This document shows, piece after piece, positions 27,915 to 37,619 of a stretch of DNA of 64,000 nucleotides. The DNA comes from Bradyrhizobium elkanii USDA 76 (GTDB lineage Bacteria > Pseudomonadota > Alphaproteobacteria > Rhizobiales > Xanthobacteraceae), in the NCBI RefSeq assembly GCF_023278185.1, contig NZ_CP066356.1:124001-188000 (forward strand), written 5' to 3'. The notes beneath the pieces were generated by a model. That model worked only from the letters and a program-made list of their open reading frames with translations, made no database searches and was not told the DNA's origin. The translations under genes and the position numbers were made by a program. Each line of letters starts with the position of its first letter. Position 1 is the stretch's first letter.

Positions 27915-28675
27915 AAACGCCAGCCCGAATGCAGCGCCACGATGCCGCCGGAGAGGCTCTGCCACTTCACGCGGGCAAAGCCGGCGGCGCCGATCATCTC
28001 GGCGAACGCGTTCGGCCGCGGGAATTTGCGGATCGACTCGACGAGATATTGATAGGACTCGGCGTCACCGGTGACGGCGCGGCCGAGCGGCGGGATCACC
28101 TTGAAGGAAAACAGATCGTAGATCTTGTCGAGGCCGGGCACATCGACGGTGGAGAATTCCAGGCACAGGAAGCGGCTGCCCGGCTTGAGCACGCGATAGG
28201 CCTCGCGCAGTGCGAGGTCGATCTGCGGCACGTTGCGGATGCCGAACGCAATGGTGTAGGCGTCGAACGCGCGGTCGGCGAAGCCCAGCGCTTCGGCGTT
28301 GCCCTCGACGAACGACACGCGGTCATCGAGGTGCTGCTTCGCGGCACGCTCGCGGCCGACGGCGAGCATGTCGGTATTGATGTCGCAGACCGTGGCATGA
28401 AAGCCCGCACCCGCGGTCTTGGCGGCCCGGAACGCGATGTCGCCGGTACCGCCGGCGACGTCGAGCAGCGCGAACGGCCGGTCGCCCTTCGGCGGATCGA
28501 GCGTCGTGATCATGACATCCTTCCAGGCCCGGTGCAGGCCTGCCGACATCAGATCGTTCATCAGGTCGTAGCGCGACGCGACGCTGTGAAACACGTCGTT
28601 CACCAGCGTCTGCTTCTCGCCCAGGGGCACGTCCCTGAAGCCGAAATGGGTGGTTTGATCCGGCCGATCCATCAC
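27911..28675 (-). CDS. ubiE: Ubiquinone/menaquinone C-methyltransferase UbiE
   Basis: UbiE is an SAM-dependent enzyme that methylates the 2-octaprenyl benzoquinol ring. The 254-residue protein has the [11 protein letters not shown] start, the [19 protein letters not shown] signature, the SAM loop [12 protein letters not shown], and FGIRNV late in the fold. It heads ubiE-ubiB, divergent from mutM. This mutM/ubiE-ubiB-coaBC-dut order is common in alphaproteobacteria. Confidence 0.96.
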   Translation of the reverse strand: MMDRPDQTTHFGFRDVPLGEKQTLVNDVFHSVASRYDLMNDLMSAGLHRAWKDVMITTLDPPKGDRPFALLDVAGGTGDIAFRAAKTAGAGFHATVCDINTDMLAVGRERAAKQHLDDRVSFVEGNAEALGFADRAFDAYTIAFGIRNVPQIDLALREAYRVLKPGSRFLCLEFSTVDVPGLDKIYDLFSFKVIPPLGRAVTGDAESYQYLVESIRKFPRPNAFAEMIGAAGFARVKWQSLSGGIVALHSGWRL

Positions 28676-28791
28676 TCAGAACTCTTACCCTTCTTGGTCG
28701 CGTTTTCTTCGCTCGAAAACGCCCCAGCCAGACCATAGCGCGGCGGCCGCAATGGCGCTATCACGTCACTTCCAAAAGGTGAATGCCTGCC

Positions 28792-29673
28792 ATGCCGGAA
28801 TTACCCGAAGTCGAGACCGTCCGCCGCGGCCTGCAACCGGCCATGGAGGGGTCCAGGATCCTCAAGGCCGAGGCCCGCCGCAAGGATTTGCGGTTTCCGT
28901 TTCAAAAAGACTTTATCGCCCGGCTGGAGGGCCGGACCATCACCGGGCTCGGCCGCCGTGCCAAATATCTGATGGCGGACCTGAACTCCGGCGACGTGCT
29001 GCTGATGCATCTGGGCATGTCGGGCTCGTTCCGCGTGCTCAAGCAGGACGGCGCGGCGACGCCGGGGCAATTCCACCACCCGCGCAGCGAGGATCGCGCG
29101 CATGATCACGTCGTGTTCCACATGTCGTCGGGCGCGGCCGTCGTCTTCAACGATCCGCGGCGCTTCGGCTACATGAAGATCATCGCGCGCAACGCGATCG
29201 AGGATGAGCCGCTGCTGAAAGGGCTCGGTCCCGAGCCGCTCGGCAACGAATTCGACGCGGCGATGCTGGCGCGCTCCTGCCACAACAAGAAGACCAGCCT
29301 GAAGGCCGCGCTGCTCGACCAGCGCGTGGTGGCGGGACTTGGCAACATCTATGTCTGCGAGGCGCTGTTTCGTTCGCATCTGTCGCCGCGGCGATTGGCC
29401 GCGACGCTTGCAACGAAGAAGGCTGAGCCGACCGACCACGCCCGGCGGCTGGTCGACGCGATCCATTCGGTGCTCAACCAGGCGATCAAGGCCGGCGGCT
29501 CCTCGATCAGCGACCATCGGTTGACCAATGGCGATCTGGGCTATTTCCAGCATTCGTTCCAGGTCTACGACCGCGAGGGCGAGACGTGCCGCACGTCGGG
29601 CTGCGAGGGCATCGTCAAGCGCTTCACCCAGAACGGCCGTTCGACGTTCTGGTGCCCGAAGTGTCAGAAGTAG
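28792..29673 (+). CDS. mutM: Formamidopyrimidine-DNA glycosylase
   Basis: This base-excision enzyme removes 8-oxoguanine and ring-opened purines. The 293-residue protein must start [10 protein letters not shown], because Pro2 is the catalytic nucleophile and Glu3 helps. That fixes the start at 28792 rather than the ATG at 28783, and AAAAGGTGA sits at the right distance. Motifs are HLGMSGSF with Lys at about 60, NDPRRFGYM, and a C-terminal zinc finger (CRTSGCEG...CPKC). It is divergent from ubiE. Confidence 0.97.
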   Translation: MPELPEVETVRRGLQPAMEGSRILKAEARRKDLRFPFQKDFIARLEGRTITGLGRRAKYLMADLNSGDVLLMHLGMSGSFRVLKQDGAATPGQFHHPRSEDRAHDHVVFHMSSGAAVVFNDPRRFGYMKIIARNAIEDEPLLKGLGPEPLGNEFDAAMLARSCHNKKTSLKAALLDQRVVAGLGNIYVCEALFRSHLSPRRLAATLATKKAEPTDHARRLVDAIHSVLNQAIKAGGSSISDHRLTNGDLGYFQHSFQVYDREGETCRTSGCEGIVKRFTQNGRSTFWCPKCQK

Positions 29674-29692
29674 CAAGAAGGCAAAAACAAAA

Positions 29693-31387
29693 ATGGAAGA
29701 GCGAATCGTGGGCGGCAATTGGCGCGATCGCGCCGCGACAAGTTTTCAATGCGAGAAGCAGCCGGCCACCAGCAGCCGCGGCATGGTGGTGAGCAATCAT
29801 CCGCTGGCATCGAGCGCGGGCGCCGAGATGCTGGCTGCCGGCGGCAATGCGATCGATGCGGCGATCGCCACGCTGTTCACGCTGACCGTGGTCGAGCCGA
29901 TGATGGTCGGCATCATCGGCGGTGGCATGGCGCATATTCGCCTCGCCGACGGCAGCCATCGCTTCATCGATGGCCAAAGCACGGTGCCGCAGGCGGTAAA
30001 GCCGGACACCTACACCTCGAAGCCCGGTTCGGCGCACGACGTGTTCGACACCGTCGGCAACGAGAATTTGAACGGGCCGAAGGCGGTCGCGGTGCCGGGC
30101 TCGCTGAAGGCCTGGTGCGAAACGCTGCGCCGCTTCGGCACCATGAGCCTTGCCGACGTGATGCAGCCGGCGATCAAGCACGCCGCGCGCGGCTATGCGG
30201 CGACGCCCTATTTGCACGAATGCATCACCGACGGCGCCGGGGAGATGCTGAAGGACAAGCCGATCTCGGCGATCTATCTGCCTGATGGCGCGCCGCTGAA
30301 GCCCGGCGAGCGCGTGGTGCAGGCGGAATATGCCGAGACGCTGAAATACATCGCCGATCATGGCGACAACGCGCTCTACCAGGGGCCGCTCGGCGACATC
30401 CTGGTCGACTACATGAAGAAGAACGGCGGCTTCATCGCACAAGCGGATCTCGCGACCTACAAGACCGTCGAGCGGCAGCCGATCCGCTGCGACTACCGCG
30501 GCTGGGAAATCCTCGGGCCTCCGCCGCCGGCGGCGTCGGGCGTGCACATCACGCAGATGCTCAACATCCTCGAAGGCTATGACATCGCGCGGCTCGGCTT
30601 CGGCACGGCCGAGACGATCCATTATCTCGCCGAGGTGCTGAAGATCGCCTTTGCCGACCGCGCGGCCGCGAGCGGCGATCCCGCCTATATCAACGTCCCG
30701 GTCGAGCGGCTGACCTCGAAGGCCTATGCCGAGGAGCGCCGCCGCGCGATCGATCCCGCTGCCGCGCAGGCCTGGAGCGCCGGCGTCACCCAGCTCGAAA
30801 GCGCGCACACCACGCACATGACCGCGGCGGACGCGATGGGCAATGTGGTCGCGACCACCCAGACCATCAACAATCTGTTCGGCGCCAAGATCCTGATCCC
30901 CGGCCTCGGCACCGTGCCGAACAACTACATGAATTTGTTCGATCCGCGGCCGGGGCACGCGCTGTCGCTGGCCGCCGGCAAGCGCGTTACCACCTCGATG
31001 TCGCCGATGATGGCGCTGCGCGACGGCAGGCTCACTTACGCGCTCGGCCTGCCCGGCGGCAAACGCATCTTCCCGAGCGCGATGCAGGCGCTGATCAATC
31101 TGATCGACCACGGCATGAGCCTGCAGGAGGCGGTCGAAGCGCCGCGGGTCTGGACCGAGGGCAATGCGCTGGAGGTCGAGCAGGCGGTGCCGGAGGCCGT
31201 GCGCGCCGCGCTGTCGGCCAAGGGCCACAGAGTGCAAGTGGTGCCGACGGTGGCCGGCGGCATGAACGCGATCCAGTTTCACGCTGACGGCACGATTTCG
31301 GGCGCAGCCTGCTGGCGCGCCGACGGCACCCCAATCGGCATTGCCGGCGGCCTCGCCCGCGCCGGGGTGCGGTTTGCGTTGAGGTGA
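29693..31387 (+). CDS. ggt: Gamma-glutamyltransferase family protein
   Basis: This is an Ntn hydrolase that cleaves gamma-glutamyl bonds (glutathione or related compounds). The 564-residue precursor should self-cleave before Thr373 in SAHTTHMTA, giving large and small chains. Substrate-loop motifs include GGNAIDAA and the GIIGGGM stretch. It has no signal peptide (MEERIVGGNWRDRAATSF), so unlike E. coli GGT it is predicted to be cytoplasmic. The ATG at 29693 has AAGAAGG upstream. It follows mutM by 19 nt. Substrate is not certain; some relatives are cephalosporin acylases or oxamate amidohydrolases. Confidence 0.85.
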   Translation: MEERIVGGNWRDRAATSFQCEKQPATSSRGMVVSNHPLASSAGAEMLAAGGNAIDAAIATLFTLTVVEPMMVGIIGGGMAHIRLADGSHRFIDGQSTVPQAVKPDTYTSKPGSAHDVFDTVGNENLNGPKAVAVPGSLKAWCETLRRFGTMSLADVMQPAIKHAARGYAATPYLHECITDGAGEMLKDKPISAIYLPDGAPLKPGERVVQAEYAETLKYIADHGDNALYQGPLGDILVDYMKKNGGFIAQADLATYKTVERQPIRCDYRGWEILGPPPPAASGVHITQMLNILEGYDIARLGFGTAETIHYLAEVLKIAFADRAAASGDPAYINVPVERLTSKAYAEERRRAIDPAAAQAWSAGVTQLESAHTTHMTAADAMGNVVATTQTINNLFGAKILIPGLGTVPNNYMNLFDPRPGHALSLAAGKRVTTSMSPMMALRDGRLTYALGLPGGKRIFPSAMQALINLIDHGMSLQEAVEAPRVWTEGNALEVEQAVPEAVRAALSAKGHRVQVVPTVAGGMNAIQFHADGTISGAACWRADGTPIGIAGGLARAGVRFALR

Positions 31388-31432
31388 GGCCGACTACGCT
31401 GTTTGACAGGTTGAACCGAGAACCATCCTCAA

Positions 31433-31569
31433 CGTCGTCCTGGCGAAAGCCAAGAGTGAACTCAGGGGACCCATTACCCCTAATCTCATTGCTGTGCGAC
31501 GCCGGGACCGCGATCGTGTTTCATCGCTGATGCGGTGGTTATGGGTCCTGGCTTTCGCCAGGACGACAT
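31433..31569. repeat. CGTCGTCCTGGCGAAAGCC palindrome
   Basis: CGTCGTCCTGGCGAAAGCC at the left is inverted as GGCTTTCGCCAGGACGACA at the right, about 137 bp overall. Same family as 31640-31750 and 36248-36371. Confidence 0.85.
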
Positions 31570-31639
31570 GTGGGAAGAGTGGTAGCTGAATCACAAATGA
31601 CTATGGAATGCTGGATCGTCCGCCAGAGCCTGTCCCCAT

Positions 31640-31750
31640 CGTCGTCCCGGCGAAGGCCGGGACCCCGTCATTGTTACGCGCTGCTGAAACGACGAGTCCC
31701 GCCTGCAACGCCTGCTGCGGCGTATGGGCCCGGCCTACGCCGGGACGACG
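31640..31750. repeat. CGTCGTCCCGGCGAAGGCC palindrome
   Basis: CGTCGTCCCGGCGAAGGCCG at the left and GGCCTACGCCGGGACGACG at the right are inverted arms with one mismatch. Second copy of the family in this gap. Confidence 0.85.
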
Positions 31751-31808
31751 AGATGGACAGAACCCGGTCTGCTCTGCGGGATCACCGCGCAAGCGGGGCG
31801 AGGTGACT

Positions 31809-33167
31809 CTACTTCCTGACGCAGATCACGCGGACCACGGCGGCCTTGGCGTCCGCCGACTCGCCCGACACGGTGACGCCATGCGCCTTCAGGAAGCTGC
31901 GCACCGCGTCGGCCGGCACCAGCGCGGCCTGCGCCGGCGGCGCCGCGTTCGCGGGGCCCGCCACGATCACGGGCTTCAGCGTCGCGATCCCGGCAAACCT
32001 GCCGCCGCTATCGGTCGCCGCTGCGCCGGAGAACCCGAGCGCCGGCGCCGGTGACAGCGCCTGATCGCCGCCGCCGATCTGTGCGACCGAAGCCTTCACG
32101 CTGCTCGCGGCCGCGCCGCCGCCCTGGTTCTGCGGATCGGCGATCCCGGTGATGTCGAGCGCGGTCTGCGTCGCCTGGCCTGCGATATTGAGCGGTTTCA
32201 GCCCGCGCGCGCCATAGATGCGCAGCAATGCGAGGTCGTGATCCCTGTCCTCGGCGACCCGATCGGCATTGCCGTAGCCCGGAATCGTCAGCGCGATGCA
32301 GTCGTCGGTCGCCACGCGGTCGGTCACGATGGCGCCGTCGTCGCTGACCACGACGCCGGTGGCATACTCGACGGTCTTGCGCGGCGGCGGACCGGCCTGC
32401 ACGGCGGACGGAAATGCATTGAAGGCACTCGACATCGCGATCACCACCGGCTCGATGGTGGTTTGCATCGCCTGGTCATAGAGGATGGTGAGGATGCGGA
32501 CCTCGTCGCCCTTCAAGGTGCCGCGCAGATAGAACTTCTTCAGCCCCTGCATGCCCGACAGCACGAAGAAATCCGGCTTCACCACGGTGTAGTCGATAGT
32601 GCGCCCGGCCGGCTCCTTCTTTTCCTGCTCGGCAAGCTTTGCGGTGGTCGGGCTGGCTTCCTTGCGGCGGGCCAGCAGCACCTGGACGGTGCCGGTCGGC
32701 GAGGTCCATTTGGCGCCGGCGGCATCGCTGGTGAGCTGCGGCACGAGCTTGGTCGGAATGCCGAGCCGCGCCCCGGTGGCCGGCTCGGTGACGATCCGCC
32801 AGCCGACACCTTCCTGCTTCCGCCGCGCCGTGTCGGCGAGCACGCCGCGCTCCTGCGGGTTCAGCACGCCGGTCGGCTTGCCGCCGCGCTTCTTCTGGAA
32901 TTCCTTGATCGCATTGACCATGCGCTCGCTGACGTCGCCGGTAATGGCGCCGTTATACTCGCCGACCCAGGCGAGGTCGGATTGCAGCGCCAGCCGTTCG
33001 GCCTGCGCCATCGCGCCAGCGGTATCCTCCGGCTTCTGCAAAGCGGGGCGTATCGGCACCGTCGCCACGGTTTTCGGCTTCGCCCCCGCCGTCGAGGGCG
33101 GCGTCATCTGGGCCTGCGCCACGCTCATGGAAGCGGCCATCAATGTTGCCGAAAGCACCGATCTCAT
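31809..33167 (-). CDS. Exported trypsin-like protein with degenerate catalytic triad
   Basis: The 452-residue protein has a signal peptide (about residues 1-20, ending SVAQAQ). A peptidoglycan-binding-like segment is at about 65-112 (YNGAITGDVSERMV, then EFQKKRGG), and a trypsin-like domain is at about 265-400. The strand TGVVVSDDGAIVT should be followed by a catalytic histidine, but the sequence reads DRVATDDC (Arg284). Asp311 (DHDLALLRI) and Ser380 (GFSGAA) remain. It may therefore be a non-catalytic sensor. The start could also be 33197; neither start has a strong ribosome binding site. Confidence 0.65.
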   Translation of the reverse strand: MRSVLSATLMAASMSVAQAQMTPPSTAGAKPKTVATVPIRPALQKPEDTAGAMAQAERLALQSDLAWVGEYNGAITGDVSERMVNAIKEFQKKRGGKPTGVLNPQERGVLADTARRKQEGVGWRIVTEPATGARLGIPTKLVPQLTSDAAGAKWTSPTGTVQVLLARRKEASPTTAKLAEQEKKEPAGRTIDYTVVKPDFFVLSGMQGLKKFYLRGTLKGDEVRILTILYDQAMQTTIEPVVIAMSSAFNAFPSAVQAGPPPRKTVEYATGVVVSDDGAIVTDRVATDDCIALTIPGYGNADRVAEDRDHDLALLRIYGARGLKPLNIAGQATQTALDITGIADPQNQGGGAAASSVKASVAQIGGGDQALSPAPALGFSGAAATDSGGRFAGIATLKPVIVAGPANAAPPAQAALVPADAVRSFLKAHGVTVSGESADAKAAVVRVICVRK

Positions 33168-33267
33168 GACAAATCCGGGGGAAATGACCGACACCATTGA
33201 CGTCCAGGCAATTAAGCACATCTGCTTGGTCGGCAACAACCGCGCTCCGGTTCAGGGAGCGCGTCAA

Positions 33268-33368
33268 CCCTCATCCTGAGGAGCGGCGAGAGCCGCGTCT
33301 CGAAGGATGAGGCCACCGACCGGGCCTCATGGTTCGAGACGCGCGTCGCGCTCCTCACCATGAGGGTC
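33268..33368. repeat. CATCCTGAGGAGC palindrome, copy 1
   Basis: TCATCCTGAGGAGCG...CGCGTCTCGAAGGATGAGG on the left pairs with inverted TTCGAGACGCGCG...GCGCTCCTCACCATGAGGG. Related to 59303-59402. Confidence 0.8.
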
Positions 33369-33389
33369 ACGGGTAGGATAGATGAGACA

Positions 33390-34190
33390 ATGCTGAGTGC
33401 CGACGAACTTGAACGTTATGCCCGCCACATCGTGCTGCGCGAGGTGGGCGGCCCCGGCCAGAATGCGCTGAAGCAGGCGTCGGTGCTGGTGATCGGCGCC
33501 GGCGGCCTCGGCGCGCCGGTTCTGATGTATCTGGCTGCCGCCGGCGTCGGCCGGCTCGGCGTGATCGATGACGATATCGTCTCGCTCTCCAATTTGCAGC
33601 GCCAGATCATCCATGCGACGTCTGATATCGGCAAGCGCAAGGTCGACAGCGCGGCGGCGCAGATCCATGCGCTCAATCCGCATGTCACGTTCGAGGCGCA
33701 TCCGATGCGGCTCACCGCCGACAATGCGATGGCGCTGATCGCGCGTTACGATCTCGTGCTCGACGGCTCCGACAATTTCGAGACCCGCTATCTCGTCGCC
33801 GATGCCTGCTTCCTCGCCAAGCGGCCGCTGATCACGGCGGCGCTGGGCCAGTTCGACGGTTCGCTGACCACGATCCGCGCGCACGAGAAGAATGCGGACG
33901 GCGTGTTCAACCCGACCTATCGCTGCCTGTTTCCGGAGGCGCCGCCGCCGGGCACGGTGCCGGCCTGCGCCGAGGCCGGCGTGATGGGCGCACTCGCCGG
34001 CGTGCTGGGATCGATGATGGCGCTGGAGGCGATCCGCGAGATCGTCGGCTTCGGCGAGGGCCTGGTTGGTCGCCTCCTGATGGTGGATGCGCGCGCGATG
34101 CGGTTCGAAACATTGCGCTACACGCGTGATCCGCAGAACCCGCTCAACGGTGATGCACCAGGGATCACCGATCTGAGCGGGCACCGGTAG
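33390..34190 (+). CDS. MoeB/ThiF family adenylyltransferase
   Basis: This E1-like enzyme adenylates the C-terminus of a small sulfur carrier (MoaD or ThiS). The 266-residue protein has the nucleotide loop VIGAGGLGAP, the NLQRQIIH motif with its Arg, and DGSDNFETRYL. The cysteine region is YRCLFPEAPPPGTVPACAEAGVMG. It lacks a C-terminal rhodanese domain. The zinc-binding CxxC pairs of E. coli MoeB are not obvious. Moeb and ThiF cannot be told apart, since no thi or moa genes lie nearby. The start at 33390 (MLSADELERY) matches the family; the earlier ATG at 33360 lies in a repeat. Confidence 0.88.
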   Translation: MLSADELERYARHIVLREVGGPGQNALKQASVLVIGAGGLGAPVLMYLAAAGVGRLGVIDDDIVSLSNLQRQIIHATSDIGKRKVDSAAAQIHALNPHVTFEAHPMRLTADNAMALIARYDLVLDGSDNFETRYLVADACFLAKRPLITAALGQFDGSLTTIRAHEKNADGVFNPTYRCLFPEAPPPGTVPACAEAGVMGALAGVLGSMMALEAIREIVGFGEGLVGRLLMVDARAMRFETLRYTRDPQNPLNGDAPGITDLSGHR

Positions 34191-34193
34191 GAT

Positions 34194-35195
34194 TCAGCTC
34201 GCGGGCTTCTCGCTGTCCATGTGCCGGAGGTGCTCCTCCGGATAGCGTCCGCCGGCGGCGGCGCCGGGCGGAAATGCTTCGGCGAGTGCAGCAAGATGCG
34301 CCGCGGTCAGCTTCACATCCAGCGCGCCGAGCGCTTCGGCGAGCCGCTCGCGTCGCCGCGCCCCGACCAGCGGCACGATGTCCTCACCCTGCGCTGCGAC
34401 CCAGGCAATCGCGACCTGCGCCGGGGAGGCGCCGATCTCGCCGGCGATGGCGCGCAGCCGATCGGCGAGCGCGAGGTTGGTGTCGATGTTGCCGGCCTGG
34501 AAGCGCGGGCTCAGCAGGCGGAAATCCTTTTCGCCTGCCTGGTTCTTCGACCAGTGCCCGCTGATCAGCCCGCGCGCCAGCACGCCATAGGCTGATATGC
34601 CGATCCCAAGCTCGCGGCAGGTCTTCAGGATGTCGGTCTCGATGCCGCGCGAGATCAGCGAATACTCGATCTGCAGGTCGGCGATCGGATGCACCTTGTG
34701 GGCGCGGCGGATGGTGTCGGAACCGACCTCCGATAGGCCGATATGCCTGATCCAGCCCGCCTTGATCATGTCGGCCATCGCGCCGACCGTGTCCTCGATC
34801 GGCACGTTGGGATCGAGCCGCGCCGGGCGATAGATGTCGATGTGATCGACGCCGAGCCGCTGCAACGAATAGGCGACGAAATTCTTCACGGCATTGGGCC
34901 GGCAATCATAGCCGAGGAAGCCGTAGTTGCGATCGCGCAGCGCGCCGAACTTGACGCTGATCACGAGATTGTCGCGGCTGCGGCTCTTCAAGGCCTCGCC
35001 GATCAGCATCTCGTTGTGGCCCATGCCGTAGAAGTCGCCGGTGTCGAGCAGCGTGACGCCGGCCTCGAGCGCAGCATGGATGGTGGCGATGCTCTCGCTG
35101 CGGTCGGTCGGGCCGTAGAAGTCCGACATGCCCATGCAGCCGAGGCCGATCAGCGAAACCGTGGGGCCGGTGGAACCGAGTTTGCGTGCGTCCAT
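34194..35195 (-). CDS. Aldo/keto reductase
   Basis: The 333-residue protein has the (beta/alpha)8 NADPH-reductase fold. Tetrad residues Asp and Tyr are in [11 protein letters not shown] and Lys in [10 protein letters not shown]. At the usual histidine (Q-H-R-V-D-P in close relatives) the sequence reads YRPARLDPN, so alanine replaces it. NADPH-binding residues are near [12 protein letters not shown]. Start at 35195 ([13 protein letters not shown]). It is divergent from a LysR gene (122-nt gap) that may regulate it. Substrate unknown. Confidence 0.88.
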   Translation of the reverse strand: MDARKLGSTGPTVSLIGLGCMGMSDFYGPTDRSESIATIHAALEAGVTLLDTGDFYGMGHNEMLIGEALKSRSRDNLVISVKFGALRDRNYGFLGYDCRPNAVKNFVAYSLQRLGVDHIDIYRPARLDPNVPIEDTVGAMADMIKAGWIRHIGLSEVGSDTIRRAHKVHPIADLQIEYSLISRGIETDILKTCRELGIGISAYGVLARGLISGHWSKNQAGEKDFRLLSPRFQAGNIDTNLALADRLRAIAGEIGASPAQVAIAWVAAQGEDIVPLVGARRRERLAEALGALDVKLTAAHLAALAEAFPPGAAAGGRYPEEHLRHMDSEKPAS

Positions 35196-35317
35196 GGTGG
35201 AGTTCCCAGGATGTTGCGGCGGATGATCCGCCGCCAAAACGACGCGGCTGATATGGGCCGATCCGGCTTCGGGGATAAGCTGGACAATCGGGAATGGCTT
35301 GTTCACTATATCGAACA

Positions 35318-36229
35318 ATGCAGGATTTCGACCTTCGCGACCTCGACGCCTTCGTGGCGGTGGCGCGCACGCGCAATTTCCGGCGTGCGGCGCTCGAGCA
35401 GCGCGTCTCGGTCTCCAGCCTCAGCCAGCGCCTGCGCGACATGGAAGAGCGGCTCGGCGTCCGCCTGATGAACCGCACCACCCGCAGCGTCGCGCTGACG
35501 GAAGCCGGCGAACTGCTGCTCGCCCGCGTCGCGCCGGCCATGGTCAACGTCGCCGATGCGATCACCGAGGTGCGCGGCCTGCGCGCCGAGCCGTCGGGGC
35601 GGTTGCGCATCAACGCGCCGCCGCCCGCGGTCGATCTCGTGCTGGCGCCGATGATCGCGCCGTTCCTCGCCAGATATCCGCGGGTCGACCTCGACGTCGT
35701 CGCGGAGAGTGCGTTCGTCGACGTCGTCGCGCAGGGCTTTGACGCCGGCGTGCGTTACGGCGAGCACCTGGCGCAGGACATGGTCGCGGTCCCGCTCGGC
35801 GCGCCGCAACGTTACGCGATCGTGGCGTCCAGCGCGTATGTCGCAAAGCACGGCCGGCCGATGCATCCGAAGGATCTGCTGGCGCACCCCTGCATCCGCA
35901 GCCGCTTCAGCAACGGCGTGATGTTCGATTGGGAGTTCGAGAAGAACGGCCGCGTGGTGAAGATTTCGCCGCCGGCCAAGCTGACCGCGACCCATCTCGG
36001 TCTCGCGCTGCGTGCAGTCCATGACGGCGTCGGCTACTGGGCGACGTTCGAGGGCTATGTCCGCTACGGCGTCAAATCCGGCGCGCTGGTCAGCGTGCTC
36101 GACGACTGGTGCCCGCCGTTCGACGGACCGTTCCTCTATTATCCGAGCCGGCGCCAGCCGCCGCCCGCGCTGGCCGCGTTCGTGTCGTTCGTCGCCGACT
36201 GGCGCAAGCAGGCACGGCGGAAGAAATAG
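35318..36229 (+). CDS. LysR-family transcriptional regulator
   Basis: The 303-residue protein has an N-terminal HTH ([20 protein letters not shown], then [23 protein letters not shown]) and a ligand-binding domain of the CrgA/AaeR-like group ([20 protein letters not shown]). Such proteins often control a divergent oxidoreductase gene, here the aldo/keto reductase. The ATG at 35318 starts 8 codons inside the longer frame and fits family alignment. Target and ligand are inferred only from position. Confidence 0.88.
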   Translation: MQDFDLRDLDAFVAVARTRNFRRAALEQRVSVSSLSQRLRDMEERLGVRLMNRTTRSVALTEAGELLLARVAPAMVNVADAITEVRGLRAEPSGRLRINAPPPAVDLVLAPMIAPFLARYPRVDLDVVAESAFVDVVAQGFDAGVRYGEHLAQDMVAVPLGAPQRYAIVASSAYVAKHGRPMHPKDLLAHPCIRSRFSNGVMFDWEFEKNGRVVKISPPAKLTATHLGLALRAVHDGVGYWATFEGYVRYGVKSGALVSVLDDWCPPFDGPFLYYPSRRQPPPALAAFVSFVADWRKQARRKK

Positions 36230-36247
36230 GACGGGTCGTCACCACAT

Positions 36248-36371
36248 CGTCGTCCCGGCGAAGGCCGGGACCCATACGCCGCGGCGGTTGTTGTCGAAGG
36301 GATTCGTCGTTCCGTCATCGCGCACAAATAAGGATTTGTGGTTATGGGTCCCGGCCTTCGCCGGGACGACA
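36248..36371. repeat. CGTCGTCCCGGCGAAGGCC palindrome, copy 3
   Basis: Perfect inverted arms CGTCGTCCCGGCGAAGGCCG and GGCCTTCGCCGGGACGAC, extended by GGGACCCAT/ATGGGTCCC. Confidence 0.88.
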
Positions 36372-36522
36372 TCGAATGTTGGTCTCAGAGCCCCGTAGCT
36401 CGAGGTACCAAGTTGCCTGGTCGAGCGCCGGCCGCACCGGCTCCTTTGCATGGGGTTGTTTTCGATATTTTGGCAGCTCGCCCCTACGACGGCGGGGCTA
36501 TCGCATATGACTACCCACGTCC

Positions 36523-36606
36523 CGTAGCCCGGATGGAGCGAAGCGCAATCCGGGGCGGTCCGTCCGCGGATACAGGCCCCGGATTTCGCTGCGCTCCATC
36601 CGGGCG
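36523..36606. repeat. REP-type palindrome (CGTAGCCCGGATG family), copy 2
   Basis: CGTAGCCCGGATGGAGC on the left and GCTCCATCCGGGCGACG on the right are inverted arms; the interior has AATCCGGGGC/GCCCCGGATT. It ends 9 bp from the dehydrogenase stop. Confidence 0.85.
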
Positions 36607-36614
36607 ACGAGCAC

Positions 36615-37619
36615 CTACAGCATGCTCGGCAGCACGCGGTCCGGCGGCTTGTGGGCGTCGAGGAAGGTTCGGATGTTGATGATCACCTTCTCGCCCATCT
36701 CGACGCGGCCCTCGATGGTGGCCGAGCCCATATGCGGCAGCAGCGTCACCTTGCCGGCCCTGGCGAGCCGCACCAGCTTCGGGTTCACCGCGGGCTCGTG
36801 CTCATAGACGTCGAGGGCTGCGCCGCCGATATCGCCGGCCTCGATCAGCTTGATCAGCATGTCCTCGTCGATCACCTCGCCGCGCGCGGTGTTGACGACA
36901 TAGGCCTCTTTGCGGATCAGCTTGAGCCGCCGCGCCGAAAGCAGATGATAGGTCGCAGGCGTGTGCGGGCAGTTCACCGAGATGATGTCCATCCGCGCCA
37001 GCATCTGGTCGAGGCTTTCCCAATAGGTCGCCCCGAGCTCTTCGGCGATCATGGGCGCCACCGGGCGGCGGTTGTGATAGTGGATCTGCAGGCCGAAGGC
37101 GCGGGCACGGCGCGCCACGGCCTGGCCGATGCGGCCCATGCCGACGATGCCGAGCCGCTTGCCGCCGATGCGATGGCCGAGCATCCAGGTCGGCGACCAG
37201 CCCGCCCAGTGCTGCTTGCCTTCGGTCAGGATCGAGGCGCCCTCGATCAGGCGCCGCGGCACCGCGAGGATCAGCGCCATGGTCATGTCGGCAGTGTCCT
37301 CGGTCAGCACCTTCGGCGTGTTGGTCACGGTGATGCCGCGGGCATGCGCCGCCGCCACGTCGATATTGTCGACGCCATTACCGAAATTGGCGATCATCTT
37401 CAGCTTGCAGTCGGGCTGATTGATCACGTCCTCGCGGATCATGTCGGTCACGGTCGGCACCAGCACGTCGGCGGTCCTCGCCGCCTCGGCGATCTGCTCC
37501 GGCGTCATCGGCGTGTCGTCGAGATTCAATCTGGCGTCGAACAGCTCGCGCATCCGGGTCTCGATCGAGTCCGGCAGCTTGCGGGTGACGACGACGAGAG
37601 GCTTTTTCTTCACCGACAT
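36615..37619 (-). CDS. D-isomer specific 2-hydroxyacid dehydrogenase (glyoxylate/hydroxypyruvate reductase type)
   Basis: The 334-residue NAD(P)-dependent enzyme has the Rossmann loop GIVGMGRIGQAVARRA. The catalytic set is complete: Arg in NTARGEVID, Glu in ALDVYEHEP and His in LLPHMGSAT. HNRRPVAP after the second beta strand points to NADP preference. Its closest named relatives are GyaR-type glyoxylate reductases, but the substrate is not settled by sequence. It is a single gene, divergent from the SH3 protein gene. Confidence 0.88.
   Translation of the reverse strand: MSVKKKPLVVVTRKLPDSIETRMRELFDARLNLDDTPMTPEQIAEAARTADVLVPTVTDMIREDVINQPDCKLKMIANFGNGVDNIDVAAAHARGITVTNTPKVLTEDTADMTMALILAVPRRLIEGASILTEGKQHWAGWSPTWMLGHRIGGKRLGIVGMGRIGQAVARRARAFGLQIHYHNRRPVAPMIAEELGATYWESLDQMLARMDIISVNCPHTPATYHLLSARRLKLIRKEAYVVNTARGEVIDEDMLIKLIEAGDIGGAALDVYEHEPAVNPKLVRLARAGKVTLLPHMGSATIEGRVEMGEKVIINIRTFLDAHKPPDRVLPSML

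Larger units (their letters stand above)
31388..31808. other. 421-bp gene-free gap with two palindromic repeats
   Basis: It lies between the ggt stop and the convergent protease-like gene. It holds two copies of the CGTCGTCC(C/T)GGCGAA(G/A)GCC repeat family and no convincing gene. Confidence 0.7.
36230..36614. other. 385-bp gene-free gap with three repeat families
   Basis: It lies between convergent lysR and the hydroxyacid dehydrogenase gene. It contains a CGTCGTCCCGG palindrome, one arm of the GGGCTATCGCATATG repeat (36495-36510) and a CGTAGCCCGGATG REP. No gene is seen. Confidence 0.7.

Noticed and set aside
31433..31750. CRISPR-like array
   Set aside because: The repeats are palindromes of more than 100 bp, in two copies, without regular spacers or cas genes.
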